Positions 39,577 to 46,525 of a DNA stretch of 64,000 nucleotides are shown here, piece by piece. Position 1 is the first letter of the stretch, and each line of letters starts with the position of its first letter. The position numbers and the translations under genes are program-made. The notes beneath the pieces were generated by a model. It searched no databases. It was not told the origin of the DNA and saw only the letters and a program-made list of their open reading frames with translations. Origin of the DNA: Aquibium microcysteis (GTDB lineage: Bacteria; Pseudomonadota; Alphaproteobacteria; Rhizobiales; Rhizobiaceae); assembly GCF_014495845.1 (NCBI RefSeq), contig NZ_CP061080.1:5012001-5076000 (forward strand), written 5' to 3'.

Positions 39577-40518
39577 ATGGCCTTTCTGCACCACCCGCCC
39601 GCCTGCTGCCTCGGCGTCGATGTCGCCAAGGACAGTCTCACCGTCAGCAACGGCCGCCAGGCCGCCGCGACCATCGACAACAGCCGATCCGCCATTCGCG
39701 CCATGCTCAAGAAAGCCCGGCCCGACCTCGTCGTCTGCGAGCCTACCGGCGGCTACGAACTGCTGCTTCTGGAGGAATGCCTCAAGGCCGGAATCGCCTG
39801 CCACCGTGCCGACACCCTGAAGCTCAAGAGCTTCATCCGCTCCTTTGGCACGCTCGGCAAGAGCGATGCCATCGACGCCGCCCAAATGGCCGCCTATGCG
39901 CGCGAGCGCTGGGCCAAGCTGTCTTTGTGGCAGGCGCAAGACGCCGACGAGAGGCAGTTGCAGGTCCTGGTGCGGCGTAGGGCCGACCTCGTCGCCTTCA
40001 GGGTCGCCGAGCGCAACCGCTCCAGGGCGCCCGGCGCCAAGGCACTCGCAGCCTCCTTCAAGGCCATGCTGGCCGCCATCGAGCAACAGATCGACAAGCT
40101 CGACGCGGCGATCGCCGCCCTCGTCGCACGCAGCCAGAGCCTGCGCCAACGCATCGCCGTGTGCACCGCCATGAACGGCATCGGCCTCACATGCGCCGCA
40201 ACCCTCATCGCCCAGATGCCCGAACTCGGCTCCCTCCAGCGCAGGCAGGCCGCCGCCCTGGCCGGGACAGCTCCCCACCCCAACGAGAGCGGAACCGCAA
40301 CCGGCCGGCGGCGGCAACGCGGCGGCAGGCCGCAGATCAGAACAGCCCTGTTCATGCCGGCACTGCGCGCAGCCGCCGGCAGAGGCGAGTTCGCATCCTT
40401 CTACAAACGCCTCGTCGACAACGGAAAACGCCCCATCGTCGCAATCGCCGCAGTCATGCGAAAGATCATCGTCACCCTCAATGCAAGGCTCAGAGACGCA
40501 CAATCGGCTCAGAGTTGA
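39577..40518 (+). CDS. IS110-family transposase (DEDD recombinase)
   Basis: Full-length recombinase of 313 residues. The N-terminal RuvC-like DEDD domain shows CLGVDVAKDSL, VVCEPTGGYELL and LGKSDAIDAAQMAAYAR; the coiled region about 150-190 leads to the C-terminal Transposase_20 domain with MNGIGLTCAATLIAQMPELG and the serine-bearing motif AALAGTAPHPNESGT. In known IS110 enzymes (IS621) a bridge RNA pairs donor and target for this protein. The frame is intact, so the element may be active. The stop codon lies at the right boundary of the element. Confidence 0.95.
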   Translation: MAFLHHPPACCLGVDVAKDSLTVSNGRQAAATIDNSRSAIRAMLKKARPDLVVCEPTGGYELLLLEECLKAGIACHRADTLKLKSFIRSFGTLGKSDAIDAAQMAAYARERWAKLSLWQAQDADERQLQVLVRRRADLVAFRVAERNRSRAPGAKALAASFKAMLAAIEQQIDKLDAAIAALVARSQSLRQRIAVCTAMNGIGLTCAATLIAQMPELGSLQRRQAAALAGTAPHPNESGTATGRRRQRGGRPQIRTALFMPALRAAAGRGEFASFYKRLVDNGKRPIVAIAAVMRKIIVTLNARLRDAQSAQS

Positions 40519-40519
40519 T

Positions 40520-40562
40520 GACGAAGGCGGAGGGTGCCAAGCCGGGCGAGGCAGGCCTGTGG
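40520..40562 (+). repeat. Continuation (D part) of the interrupted C repeat
   Basis: GACGAAGGCGGAGGGTGCC and then AAGCCGGGCGAGGCAGGC, nearly identical to 41109-41149, which follows an uninterrupted C repeat. It proves the empty-site structure. Confidence 0.85.
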
Positions 40563-40587
40563 GGTTACCGTCTCGGGGCGGCGGGAT

Positions 40588-40727
40588 CCCCCCCTCCGCC
40601 TCGCTGCGCTCGGCACCTCCCCCCACTGCGTGGGGTGGAGGATGGGCGTCGGCGCTTGGGGCGCTCTGTCCTCCACCCCACGAAGTGGGGGCGGAGGTGG
40701 CGTCGCGAAGCGACGACGGAGGGGGGG
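40588..40727. repeat. Inverted A/B palindromic repeat pair
   Basis: Unit A (40588-40641) and unit B (40670-40727), separated by 28 bp, nearly the same as the pair at 6501-6641. B here has CCACGAAGTGG in place of CCACGCAGTGG. Confidence 0.85.
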
Positions 40728-40851
40728 CACGACGGTGGAGGATGCGGAGGCGACGGTGAAGCGGGGGCGGCGGAAGGACGGCGGCGCGGAATAAGGCGGA
40801 GACGGCGGAGATGGTGGAGGCGACAGGGACGTCGGCGACGCTGGCGGCAGG

Positions 40852-40950
40852 CCTCGTTGTGCACCGGATCGCGGGCATGGACGGCGCGGCATGGATCCCG
40901 GATACGGCGTCCTGCGCTGCGCTCGGACGTCGTTCCGGGATGACGAAGGA
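40852..40950 (+). repeat. REP-like C repeat, copy 4 (unoccupied IS110 target)
   Basis: Contains GCATGGATCCCGGATACGG and the full target TTCCGGGATGACG at 40933-40945. Confidence 0.85.
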
Positions 40951-41019
40951 GGGGGGAGCGCCGACGGCCGGCGGCGGGCACGGCCGGCCGATTGGACGGC
41001 GATGACCGGCGGCGCGTGT

Positions 41020-41149
41020 CTCGTCGTGGACCGGATCGCGGGGACGGATGGCGAGGCATGGATCCCGGACACGGCGTCCTTCGCTGCGCTCGGACGTCGT
41101 TCGGGGATGACGAAGGAGGAGGGTGCCAAGCCGGGCGAGGCTGCCCTGT
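41020..41149 (+). repeat. REP-like C plus D repeat, copy 5 (empty-site reference)
   Basis: Uninterrupted C repeat followed by the D part (GTGCCAAGCCGGGCGAGG). Target region TTCGGGGATGACG at 41100-41112 has one mismatch to the guide. Used here as the empty-site reference for the IS110 insertion. Confidence 0.85.
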
Positions 41150-41191
41150 AAGGACCCTATCGGCCGCCACGGCCCGACGGCGGGTCGTCCG

Positions 41192-41653
41192 CTATGGATA
41201 GCGGGCGAAGACGTCCGTGGTGCCGTCGCGCCGGATGAGCAGGACGTCGTAGGGGTCGGCGTCCGGGCCGGGCTCGCCCATGCCGGGAGAGCCGTAGGGC
41301 ATGTCGGGCACCGACAGGCCGATCGCGTCCGGGCGCTCCGAAAGCAGGCGGCGGACTTCGCGGGCCGGCACGTGGCCCTCGATCACGTAGCCCTCGACGA
41401 AGGCGGTGTGGCAGGAGGTCTGGCCGGGCCTCAGGCCCGCCTCGGCCTTGCGGCTCATCAGCGCCGCCATCGGCAGGTCGCGGGCCGAAACGTCGAAGCC
41501 GTTCCCGGCCATGTACTCGACCCAGGCATGACAGCAGCCGCAGCTCGCCGTCTTCAGCACCTCGATGGGGCCGGCGGCCTGCGCGGCGCCGGCGGCGAGC
41601 ATCCCCAGCGCGAAGGCCGCGCCGCGCAGGGAGAAGGATCGGTTTTTCGTCAT
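41192..41653 (-). CDS. DUF411 metal-binding protein, periplasmic
   Basis: A 153-residue exported protein. The signal peptide (SLRGAAFALGMLAAGAAQA) is followed by the DUF411 core: VLKTASCGCCHAWVEYM with a CGCC metal site, QTSCHTAFVEGYVIEGHVPA with a Cys-His pair, and a C-terminal PDADPYDVLLI. DUF411 proteins accompany copper or silver resistance genes and are thought to bind the metal. It is the last gene of the copA operon, 10 bases after a small membrane peptide gene. Confidence 0.9.
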   Translation of the reverse strand: MTKNRSFSLRGAAFALGMLAAGAAQAAGPIEVLKTASCGCCHAWVEYMAGNGFDVSARDLPMAALMSRKAEAGLRPGQTSCHTAFVEGYVIEGHVPAREVRRLLSERPDAIGLSVPDMPYGSPGMGEPGPDADPYDVLLIRRDGTTDVFARYP

Positions 41654-41663
41654 GGTCCGGCTC

Positions 41664-41783
41664 CTATCGGAAGAAGACGTATTTCACGAGGGCGGCGATC
41701 ACGAGCACAACGATCAGCAGCATCGCGAGCCCGCCGATCCCCATGCCCCACAGGCCGCCGCCCGACATCATGTCGTTCATCAT
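41664..41783 (-). CDS. 39-residue Met-rich single-span membrane peptide
   Basis: Small gene between cueR and the DUF411 gene. Its ATG overlaps the cueR stop (ATGA) and follows a perfect AGGAGG. The product opens with Met- and Gly-rich MMNDMMSGGGLWGMG, then one membrane helix (GGLAMLLIVVLVIAALV) and ends KYVFFR. Paired Met residues on the outer face could bind Cu(I), and context supports a copper role, but no family function is known to me. Similar short peptides are often left unannotated in metal operons. Confidence 0.8.
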   Translation of the reverse strand: MMNDMMSGGGLWGMGIGGLAMLLIVVLVIAALVKYVFFR

Positions 41784-42214
41784 CGTGGTTCCTCCTTATG
41801 GTGGCAGTCGCCCACCGGGGCGAGCACGGCTTCGCCCGACAGCCCGTCGATGATCGGGCAGTCGGGGCGGTCGTCGCCGTGGCAGTTGGCGACGAGGTGG
41901 CGCAGCATGTCGCGCAGGCCGGCGAGTTCGGCGAGCTTGCGGTCGATCTCGGCGAGCTTGGCCTGCGCGATGGCCTTCACGTCGGCGCTCTCGCGCTGCT
42001 TGTCGTCGTAGAGCGACAGCAGCTGGCGGCATTCCTCGACCGAGAAGCCGAGGCTGCGCGAGCGCTGCAGGAAGCGCAGCTTGTGGATGTCGGCGGCGGA
42101 ATAGTCGCGGTAGCCGTTGCCGGTGCGGTCGGGCTTGAGCAGCCCGATCTCCTCGTAGTAGCGGATCGTCTTGGCCGGCAGGCCGGAGCGATCCGCGGCG
42201 GTTCCGATGTTCAT
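41780..42214 (-). CDS. cueR: Cu(I)-responsive MerR-family activator CueR
   Basis: Copper sensor of 144 residues. The MerR HTH is MNIGTAADRSGLPAKTIRYY with EEIGLLKPDRTGNGYRDY; a dimer helix follows. Cys111 and Cys119 (CHGDDRPDC, C-x7-C) match the Cu(I) ligands of E. coli CueR, and Ser76 stands in the place that marks monovalent-metal sensors. The C-terminal tail has extra Cys/His (GDCHHKEE). It is downstream of copA in the same operon, so it would control its own level through the copA promoter. Confidence 0.93.
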   Translation of the reverse strand: MNIGTAADRSGLPAKTIRYYEEIGLLKPDRTGNGYRDYSAADIHKLRFLQRSRSLGFSVEECRQLLSLYDDKQRESADVKAIAQAKLAEIDRKLAELAGLRDMLRHLVANCHGDDRPDCPIIDGLSGEAVLAPVGDCHHKEEPR

Positions 42215-42235
42215 GGCGTCGTTCCCCCTTCCGGC

Positions 42236-44737
42236 TCAGAGCTTCAGCGAGCGCAGCCTGAGCGCGTTGCCGATCACCGAGACCGACGACAGGCTCATCG
42301 CGGCGGCGGCGAACATGGGCGAGAGCAGCGTGCCGAAGACGGGGTAGAGCACGCCCGCGGCGATCGGCACGCCGAGCGCGTTGTAGACGAAGGCGAAGAA
42401 CAGGTTCTGCCGGATGTTGCGGATCGTCGCCCGGGCGAGCCGGCGCGCCCGCACGATGCCGCCGAGGTCGCCCTTGACCAGGGTGATGCCGGCACTCTCC
42501 ATGGCAACGTCGGCGCCCGTGCCCATGGCGATGCCGACGTCGGCTGCGGCCAGCGCCGGCGCGTCGTTGACGCCGTCGCCGGCCATGGCGACCTTCGCGC
42601 CGCGCGCCTGCAGTTCGGCGATCAGCGCCTGCTTGCCCTCGGGCAGGAGGCCGGCGCGCACGTCGTCGATGCCGAGGCGGGCGGCCACGGCGCGGGCGGT
42701 GCGTTCGCTGTCGCCGGTCGCCATGATGATCGAAAGCCCGCTGGCGTGCAGCGCGCGGATCGCTTCGGCGGTGGTGGGCTTGATGGCGTCGGCGACGGCG
42801 ACGAGGCCGGCGGCCCGGCCGTCGACGGCGACGAACATCGCGGTCTTTCCCTCACCGGCCAGCGCGTCGGCGCGGGCCGCGAGCGCCGAGACCTCGATGC
42901 CGGCATCGGCCATCATGGCCGCATTGCCGAGCAGCACCCGCCGACCACCGACGGTGCCGGACACGCCCTTGCCGGTGACGGCCTCGAAGTTTCCGGCCGG
43001 CGGAAGCGCGATGCCTCGCGCGGAAGCACCGCCGACGATCGCCTCGGCGAGCGGATGCTCCGAGCCGCGCTCGAGGCTGGCTGCGAGCGAGAGAACCTCG
43101 TCCTCGCCGAAGCCGGGGGCGGGGAGGACGTCCGTGAGCGTCGGCCTGCCTTCCGTCAGGGTGCCGGTCTTGTCGACGATCAGCGTATCGACGCCGGCGA
43201 AGCGCTCCAGTGCCTCGGCGTCGCGGATCAGGACGCCGGCCTGCGCGCCGCGTCCCGTCGCCGTCATGATCGACATCGGCGTGGCGAGCCCGAGTGCGCA
43301 GGGGCAGGCGATGATCAGCACGGACACCGCCGAGACGAGGGCGAAGACCATCGCCGGCTGCGGGCCGACCAGCGACCAGACGACGAAGGCGAGGATCGCG
43401 GAAGCCACGACGGCGGGCACGAACCAGGCCGCGACACGGTCGGCCAGCCCCTGGATCGGTGCGCGGGAGCGCTGCGCGGTGGCCACCATCGCGACGATGC
43501 GCGACAGCACGGTGTCGGCACCGACGGTTTCGGCGCGCATGACCAGCGAGCCGTTGCGGTTGAGCGTGCCGCCGGTGAGGGGGGCGCCCTCGATCTTCTC
43601 GATCGGCAGCGGCTCGCCGGTGATCATGGATTCGTCGACCGAGGAGCGGCCCTCGACGACGGTGCCGTCGACCGGCACGGATTCGCCCGGCCGGATGCGC
43701 AGCCGGTCGCCGGTCTTCACCTCGGAAAGCGGCACGTCTTCCTCCGCGCCGTCGGCCGCGATGCGCCGCGCGGTCTTCGGCGCCAGGTCGAGCAGCGCGC
43801 GGATGGCCGAGCCGGTGCGCTCGCGCGCCTTCAGTTCCAGCACCTGTCCGAGGAAGACCAGCGCCACGATCACCGCCGAGGCCTCGAAATAGACCGGGAC
43901 GGTGCCGTGATGGCCACGGAACTGCGGCGGGAACAGGCCCGGCGCCACCGTTGCCGCGACGCTGTACAGGAAGGCCGCGCCGACGCCGATGGCGATCAGC
44001 GTCCACATGTTCGGGCTGCGATGGACGAGCGACTGCCAGCCGCGGTGGAAGAACGGAATCGCCGCCCACAGCACGACCGGGGCCGCCAGCAGCATCTCGA
44101 TCCAGGTGGCGGCCGGCTCGCCGATCCACGAGCGCACCGGCAGGCCGACCATCGGCCCCATGGCGATGACGAGGAGGGGCAGCGCCAGCGCGGCGCTGAT
44201 GAAGAAGCGGCGCGTGAAGTCGACGAGTTCCGGATTGGGGCCTTCTTCGCCCGTCGGTACGCCCATCGGTTCGAGCGCCATGCCGCATTTGGGGCAGGAG
44301 TCCGGCTTGTCGCTGATCACCTCCGGATGCATCGGGCAGGTGTACTTCGTGCCTTCGGGCATGGGCTCGGGTGCCGGAACGCCATCCAGACAGGTCTGCG
44401 GATCGGCCTCGAACTTCTCCTTGCAGCGGGCCGAGCAGAACCAGAACTTCTGCCCCTCGTGGCGGGCGAAATGCGGCGCGTCGGCGCGGCGGACGTTCAT
44501 GCCGCAGACCGGATCGGTCGCGGTCGCGTAGGCCGCGGGATCGGCGAGGAACTTGGTGCGGCAGCCCTCGCAGCAGAAGTGGATGGTGTGGCCATCGTGC
44601 TCCGCGGTCGGCTTGTTCTTCGACGGGTCGACGGTCATGCCGCAGACGGGGTCGCGCAGCAGCGCCGGTGCCTGCGCGGCGCCCGTGCCGGCACAGCAGC
44701 CGCCGTCGCCGGAGTGGGGGTGATGATGGTGAGCCAT
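42236..44737 (-). CDS. copA: Copper-exporting P1B-type ATPase with YHS domains
   Basis: Inner-membrane Cu(I) exporter of 833 residues. In place of HMA domains the N-terminus has a His/Cys-rich tip (MAHHHHPHSGDGGCCAG), two YHS-type modules (DPVCGMTVDP with HFCCEGCRTKF; DPVCGMNVRR with FWFCSARCKEKF) and a heavy-metal-binding module (YTCPMHPEVISDKPDSCPKCGMALE). Then come eight membrane segments with the transport motif CPCALGLATP (near 478), phosphorylation motif DKTGTLTEG (near 522), and MAGDGVNDAPALAAADVGIA. First gene of copA-cueR-peptide-DUF411; its promoter has the MerR-type 19-bp spacing. Confidence 0.96.
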   Translation of the reverse strand: MAHHHHPHSGDGGCCAGTGAAQAPALLRDPVCGMTVDPSKNKPTAEHDGHTIHFCCEGCRTKFLADPAAYATATDPVCGMNVRRADAPHFARHEGQKFWFCSARCKEKFEADPQTCLDGVPAPEPMPEGTKYTCPMHPEVISDKPDSCPKCGMALEPMGVPTGEEGPNPELVDFTRRFFISAALALPLLVIAMGPMVGLPVRSWIGEPAATWIEMLLAAPVVLWAAIPFFHRGWQSLVHRSPNMWTLIAIGVGAAFLYSVAATVAPGLFPPQFRGHHGTVPVYFEASAVIVALVFLGQVLELKARERTGSAIRALLDLAPKTARRIAADGAEEDVPLSEVKTGDRLRIRPGESVPVDGTVVEGRSSVDESMITGEPLPIEKIEGAPLTGGTLNRNGSLVMRAETVGADTVLSRIVAMVATAQRSRAPIQGLADRVAAWFVPAVVASAILAFVVWSLVGPQPAMVFALVSAVSVLIIACPCALGLATPMSIMTATGRGAQAGVLIRDAEALERFAGVDTLIVDKTGTLTEGRPTLTDVLPAPGFGEDEVLSLAASLERGSEHPLAEAIVGGASARGIALPPAGNFEAVTGKGVSGTVGGRRVLLGNAAMMADAGIEVSALAARADALAGEGKTAMFVAVDGRAAGLVAVADAIKPTTAEAIRALHASGLSIIMATGDSERTARAVAARLGIDDVRAGLLPEGKQALIAELQARGAKVAMAGDGVNDAPALAAADVGIAMGTGADVAMESAGITLVKGDLGGIVRARRLARATIRNIRQNLFFAFVYNALGVPIAAGVLYPVFGTLLSPMFAAAAMSLSSVSVIGNALRLRSLKL

Positions 44738-44762
44738 GGGGATCTCCGATCCTGTTGGTCAC

Positions 44763-44793
44763 CATGTAGGGCTTCCCGTCGCTGGAAGGTCAA
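44763..44793 (-). promoter_or_regulatory. CueR-type promoter/operator of copA
   Basis: On the minus strand: -35 TTGACC, a 19-base spacer containing the dyad CCTTCC/GGAAG, and -10 TACATG. The 19-bp spacing and CCTTCC dyad are those of CueR/MerR-activated promoters such as E. coli copA. The start codon lies 25 bases further on, so the leader is short. Confidence 0.88.
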
Positions 44794-44873
44794 GGACCGC
44801 GAAACGGCGCGACGAGATCCATTGACCGTGTCGCGCCGGCATGGCCCTCTGCGCGACGGGAGGGCCGGCCGGA

Positions 44874-45773
44874 ATGCTGACGCTCAGGCAGATCGAAGTC
44901 GTTCGCGCGGTGATGGTGGCCGGCAGCATCGCCGGCGCGGCGCGGCTGCTCGCCGTCGCGCAGCCGGGCATCAGCCGCACGATGAAGCACCTGGAGGACC
45001 AGCTCGGGATCAAGCTCTTCCTGCGCAAGGGCGGCCGCTACGTGCCGTCGCCGGAGGCGGTCGGCATCTTCGAGCAGATCCACGAGGTGCACAAGAAGAT
45101 CGAGGACCTGCAGTTCTCCCTCGGCCAGCTGGAGCGCGGGCGGGGCGTCGAACTGTCCTTCGGCTCCGTGCCGAGCATCGCCAACGTGATGGTGCCGCGC
45201 GCGGTGGCCGACATCAAGCGGCGCTATCCCGACATCCGCCTCGACATCGACATCCTCAAGATCGAGGACGCCGTCGACTACGTGATGCTCGGTCGCGGCG
45301 AGTTCGTGGTGATGAGCTATCGCTTCGACCACCCCTCGATCCTGTTCGAGCCGCTGGCGAAGGGACACCTGGTCTGCATCGTGGCGCCCGACCATCCCTT
45401 CGCGGCCCGGCCCTTCGTGACGGCAGAAGAAATCGCCGCCTGTCCGCTGATCGGCATCGATCCGGCCGACCCCTATGGCGGCATCATGGCGGGCATCTTC
45501 GCGCGCGACAAGCTCCCCTACCAGATCGCCATCCGCGCCCGCTTCGGCACCACGGTGGTGGCGCTGGTCAAGCAGAAGCTCGGCACCGCGGTGATCGACG
45601 TCTTCACCGTGGCCGACGTCGACCGGCGCGACGTCGCCGTGGTGCCGATCGCCGAGCAGACGGAGTTCCAGACCTACATCGCCCGCCGCAGCGACGTCGC
45701 CCTGTCCAGCTTCGCCGAAAGCCTGATCGCCTCGCTGCGCCGGATCATGGTGGAGACCGTGGCGCGGGCGTGA
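44874..45773 (+). CDS. LysR-family transcriptional regulator
   Basis: Regulator of 299 residues. The HTH is MLTLRQIEVVRAVMVAGSIAGAARLLAVAQPGISRTMKHLE split as usual for LysR, with a periplasmic-binding-type effector domain from about 95. The N-terminus resembles OccR/NocR-type regulators of amino-acid or opine use, but no cognate target is adjacent: copA is divergent and has its own CueR promoter, and the XRE gene downstream is convergent. An upstream in-frame ATG would add 11 residues; the chosen start is the family norm. Confidence 0.88.
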   Translation: MLTLRQIEVVRAVMVAGSIAGAARLLAVAQPGISRTMKHLEDQLGIKLFLRKGGRYVPSPEAVGIFEQIHEVHKKIEDLQFSLGQLERGRGVELSFGSVPSIANVMVPRAVADIKRRYPDIRLDIDILKIEDAVDYVMLGRGEFVVMSYRFDHPSILFEPLAKGHLVCIVAPDHPFAARPFVTAEEIAACPLIGIDPADPYGGIMAGIFARDKLPYQIAIRARFGTTVVALVKQKLGTAVIDVFTVADVDRRDVAVVPIAEQTEFQTYIARRSDVALSSFAESLIASLRRIMVETVARA

Positions 45774-45817
45774 CGGGCGGTAGCCGGCGGCCGGCCCGGG
45801 CCCTGAGCCCTGTCGTT

Positions 45818-46420
45818 CTACCGCGCCGCGACGTCGTCCGGGCGGAAGATATCCGCGATTCCATCCGGAAGGTCAGGATCGCAGGGTTCGAAGACCATCC
45901 TGGCGTAGGCCCGGGGGCCGTCGATGCAGATGCGCGACATCCAGCGATGCCGGGCCACGTGGTCGAGCTCGATGTCGGTGTGCCGGGTGGTGATGCCGGA
46001 CACGATGGTGACCTCGCCGCGCAGGATGTCCCTTCGCAGGCTCGTATCGTCGAGGATGATTCTGGTCTCCGCGATCAGCCGGTCGGCGATCCTGAGGCCG
46101 ACCAGCCGCGAAAACTCCGGCCAGAGGCGCTTCAGTCCGGCGGAGGTGGCCTCCAGGCGGATCCCGTCCAGATCGAAGATGGCTTCGGCGGAGGACAGTC
46201 TCTCGATGAAACGGCGCTCGGTCGCCAGTTCGTCACGGATGCCGTCGGCGATCAGATCAGTAATCTTGTGCAGGACGGCCATGGAGGGACAGTCGATGCC
46301 GTTCTCCCAGCGAGAAACGGCAGCCTGCGATACATTCAGGGTTGCGGCGAGTGCAGTTTGCTTGATGCCGTTGGCGCGGCGCCATCTGCGAAGTCGAGCC
46401 GCAAGGGAAGCATCATCCAT
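45818..46420 (-). CDS. XRE-family regulator with C-terminal sensor-like domain
   Basis: A 200-residue protein: HTH at about 5-60 (RRWRRANGIKQTALAATLNVSQAAVSRWENGIDCP) and a C-terminal region of mixed alpha/beta (AIFDLDGIRLEATSAGLKRLW, then GITTRHTDIELDHVARHRW) that could be PAS-like. Divergent from the delta-60 repeat gene with 105 bases between starts. An imperfect dyad around TAATCCCGTATGTTAT lies in its own promoter. Function and ligand unknown. Confidence 0.82.
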   Translation of the reverse strand: MDDASLAARLRRWRRANGIKQTALAATLNVSQAAVSRWENGIDCPSMAVLHKITDLIADGIRDELATERRFIERLSSAEAIFDLDGIRLEATSAGLKRLWPEFSRLVGLRIADRLIAETRIILDDTSLRRDILRGEVTIVSGITTRHTDIELDHVARHRWMSRICIDGPRAYARMVFEPCDPDLPDGIADIFRPDDVAAR

Positions 46421-46436
46421 GGTCCGGAGATTCCGC

Positions 46437-46455
46437 TTATAATCCCGTATGTTAT
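46437..46455. promoter_or_regulatory. Imperfect dyad in the XRE/delta-60 divergent promoter
   Basis: TTATAATCCCGTATGTTAT; resembles ATAACATCCCGTTAT at 48166-48180 upstream of the quiC-type gene. It may be an XRE operator or simply AT-rich promoter DNA. Confidence 0.3.
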
Positions 46456-46525
46456 TTGTGTCGCCTGCTTCGCCTGCCCGAAGTACCTGCCCCGCCGATC
46501 CTAGCGAATACGGGGACCCCCGCCA

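Larger units (their letters stand above)
39367..40519 (+). mobile_element. IS110-family insertion sequence, intact
   Basis: About 1.15 kb: a 210-bp left noncoding end containing a predicted bridge RNA, the transposase gene, and an extremely short right end (the transposase stop touches it). Boundaries follow from comparison with the empty C repeat at 41020-41149: GGGAT then the element (TGTTTGAG to CAGAGTT) then GATGACG. GAT is present at both junctions. There are no terminal inverted repeats, as expected for IS110. Confidence 0.9.

Noticed and set aside
39100..41160. A CRISPR array in the repeat-rich region
   Set aside because: Repeats are long, inverted and irregularly spaced, with no short regular repeat-spacer units and no cas genes.
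44874..45773. LysR gene as regulator of the copper operon
   Set aside because: copA has a CueR-type promoter with 19-bp spacing and cueR is in the operon; the LysR sequence looks like OccR/NocR types.
41123..46504. An open plus-strand frame of nearly 1800 codons across the copper operon
   Set aside because: It is a GC-skew artefact: it overlaps cueR, copA and LysR in other frames and shows no protein-like sequence.
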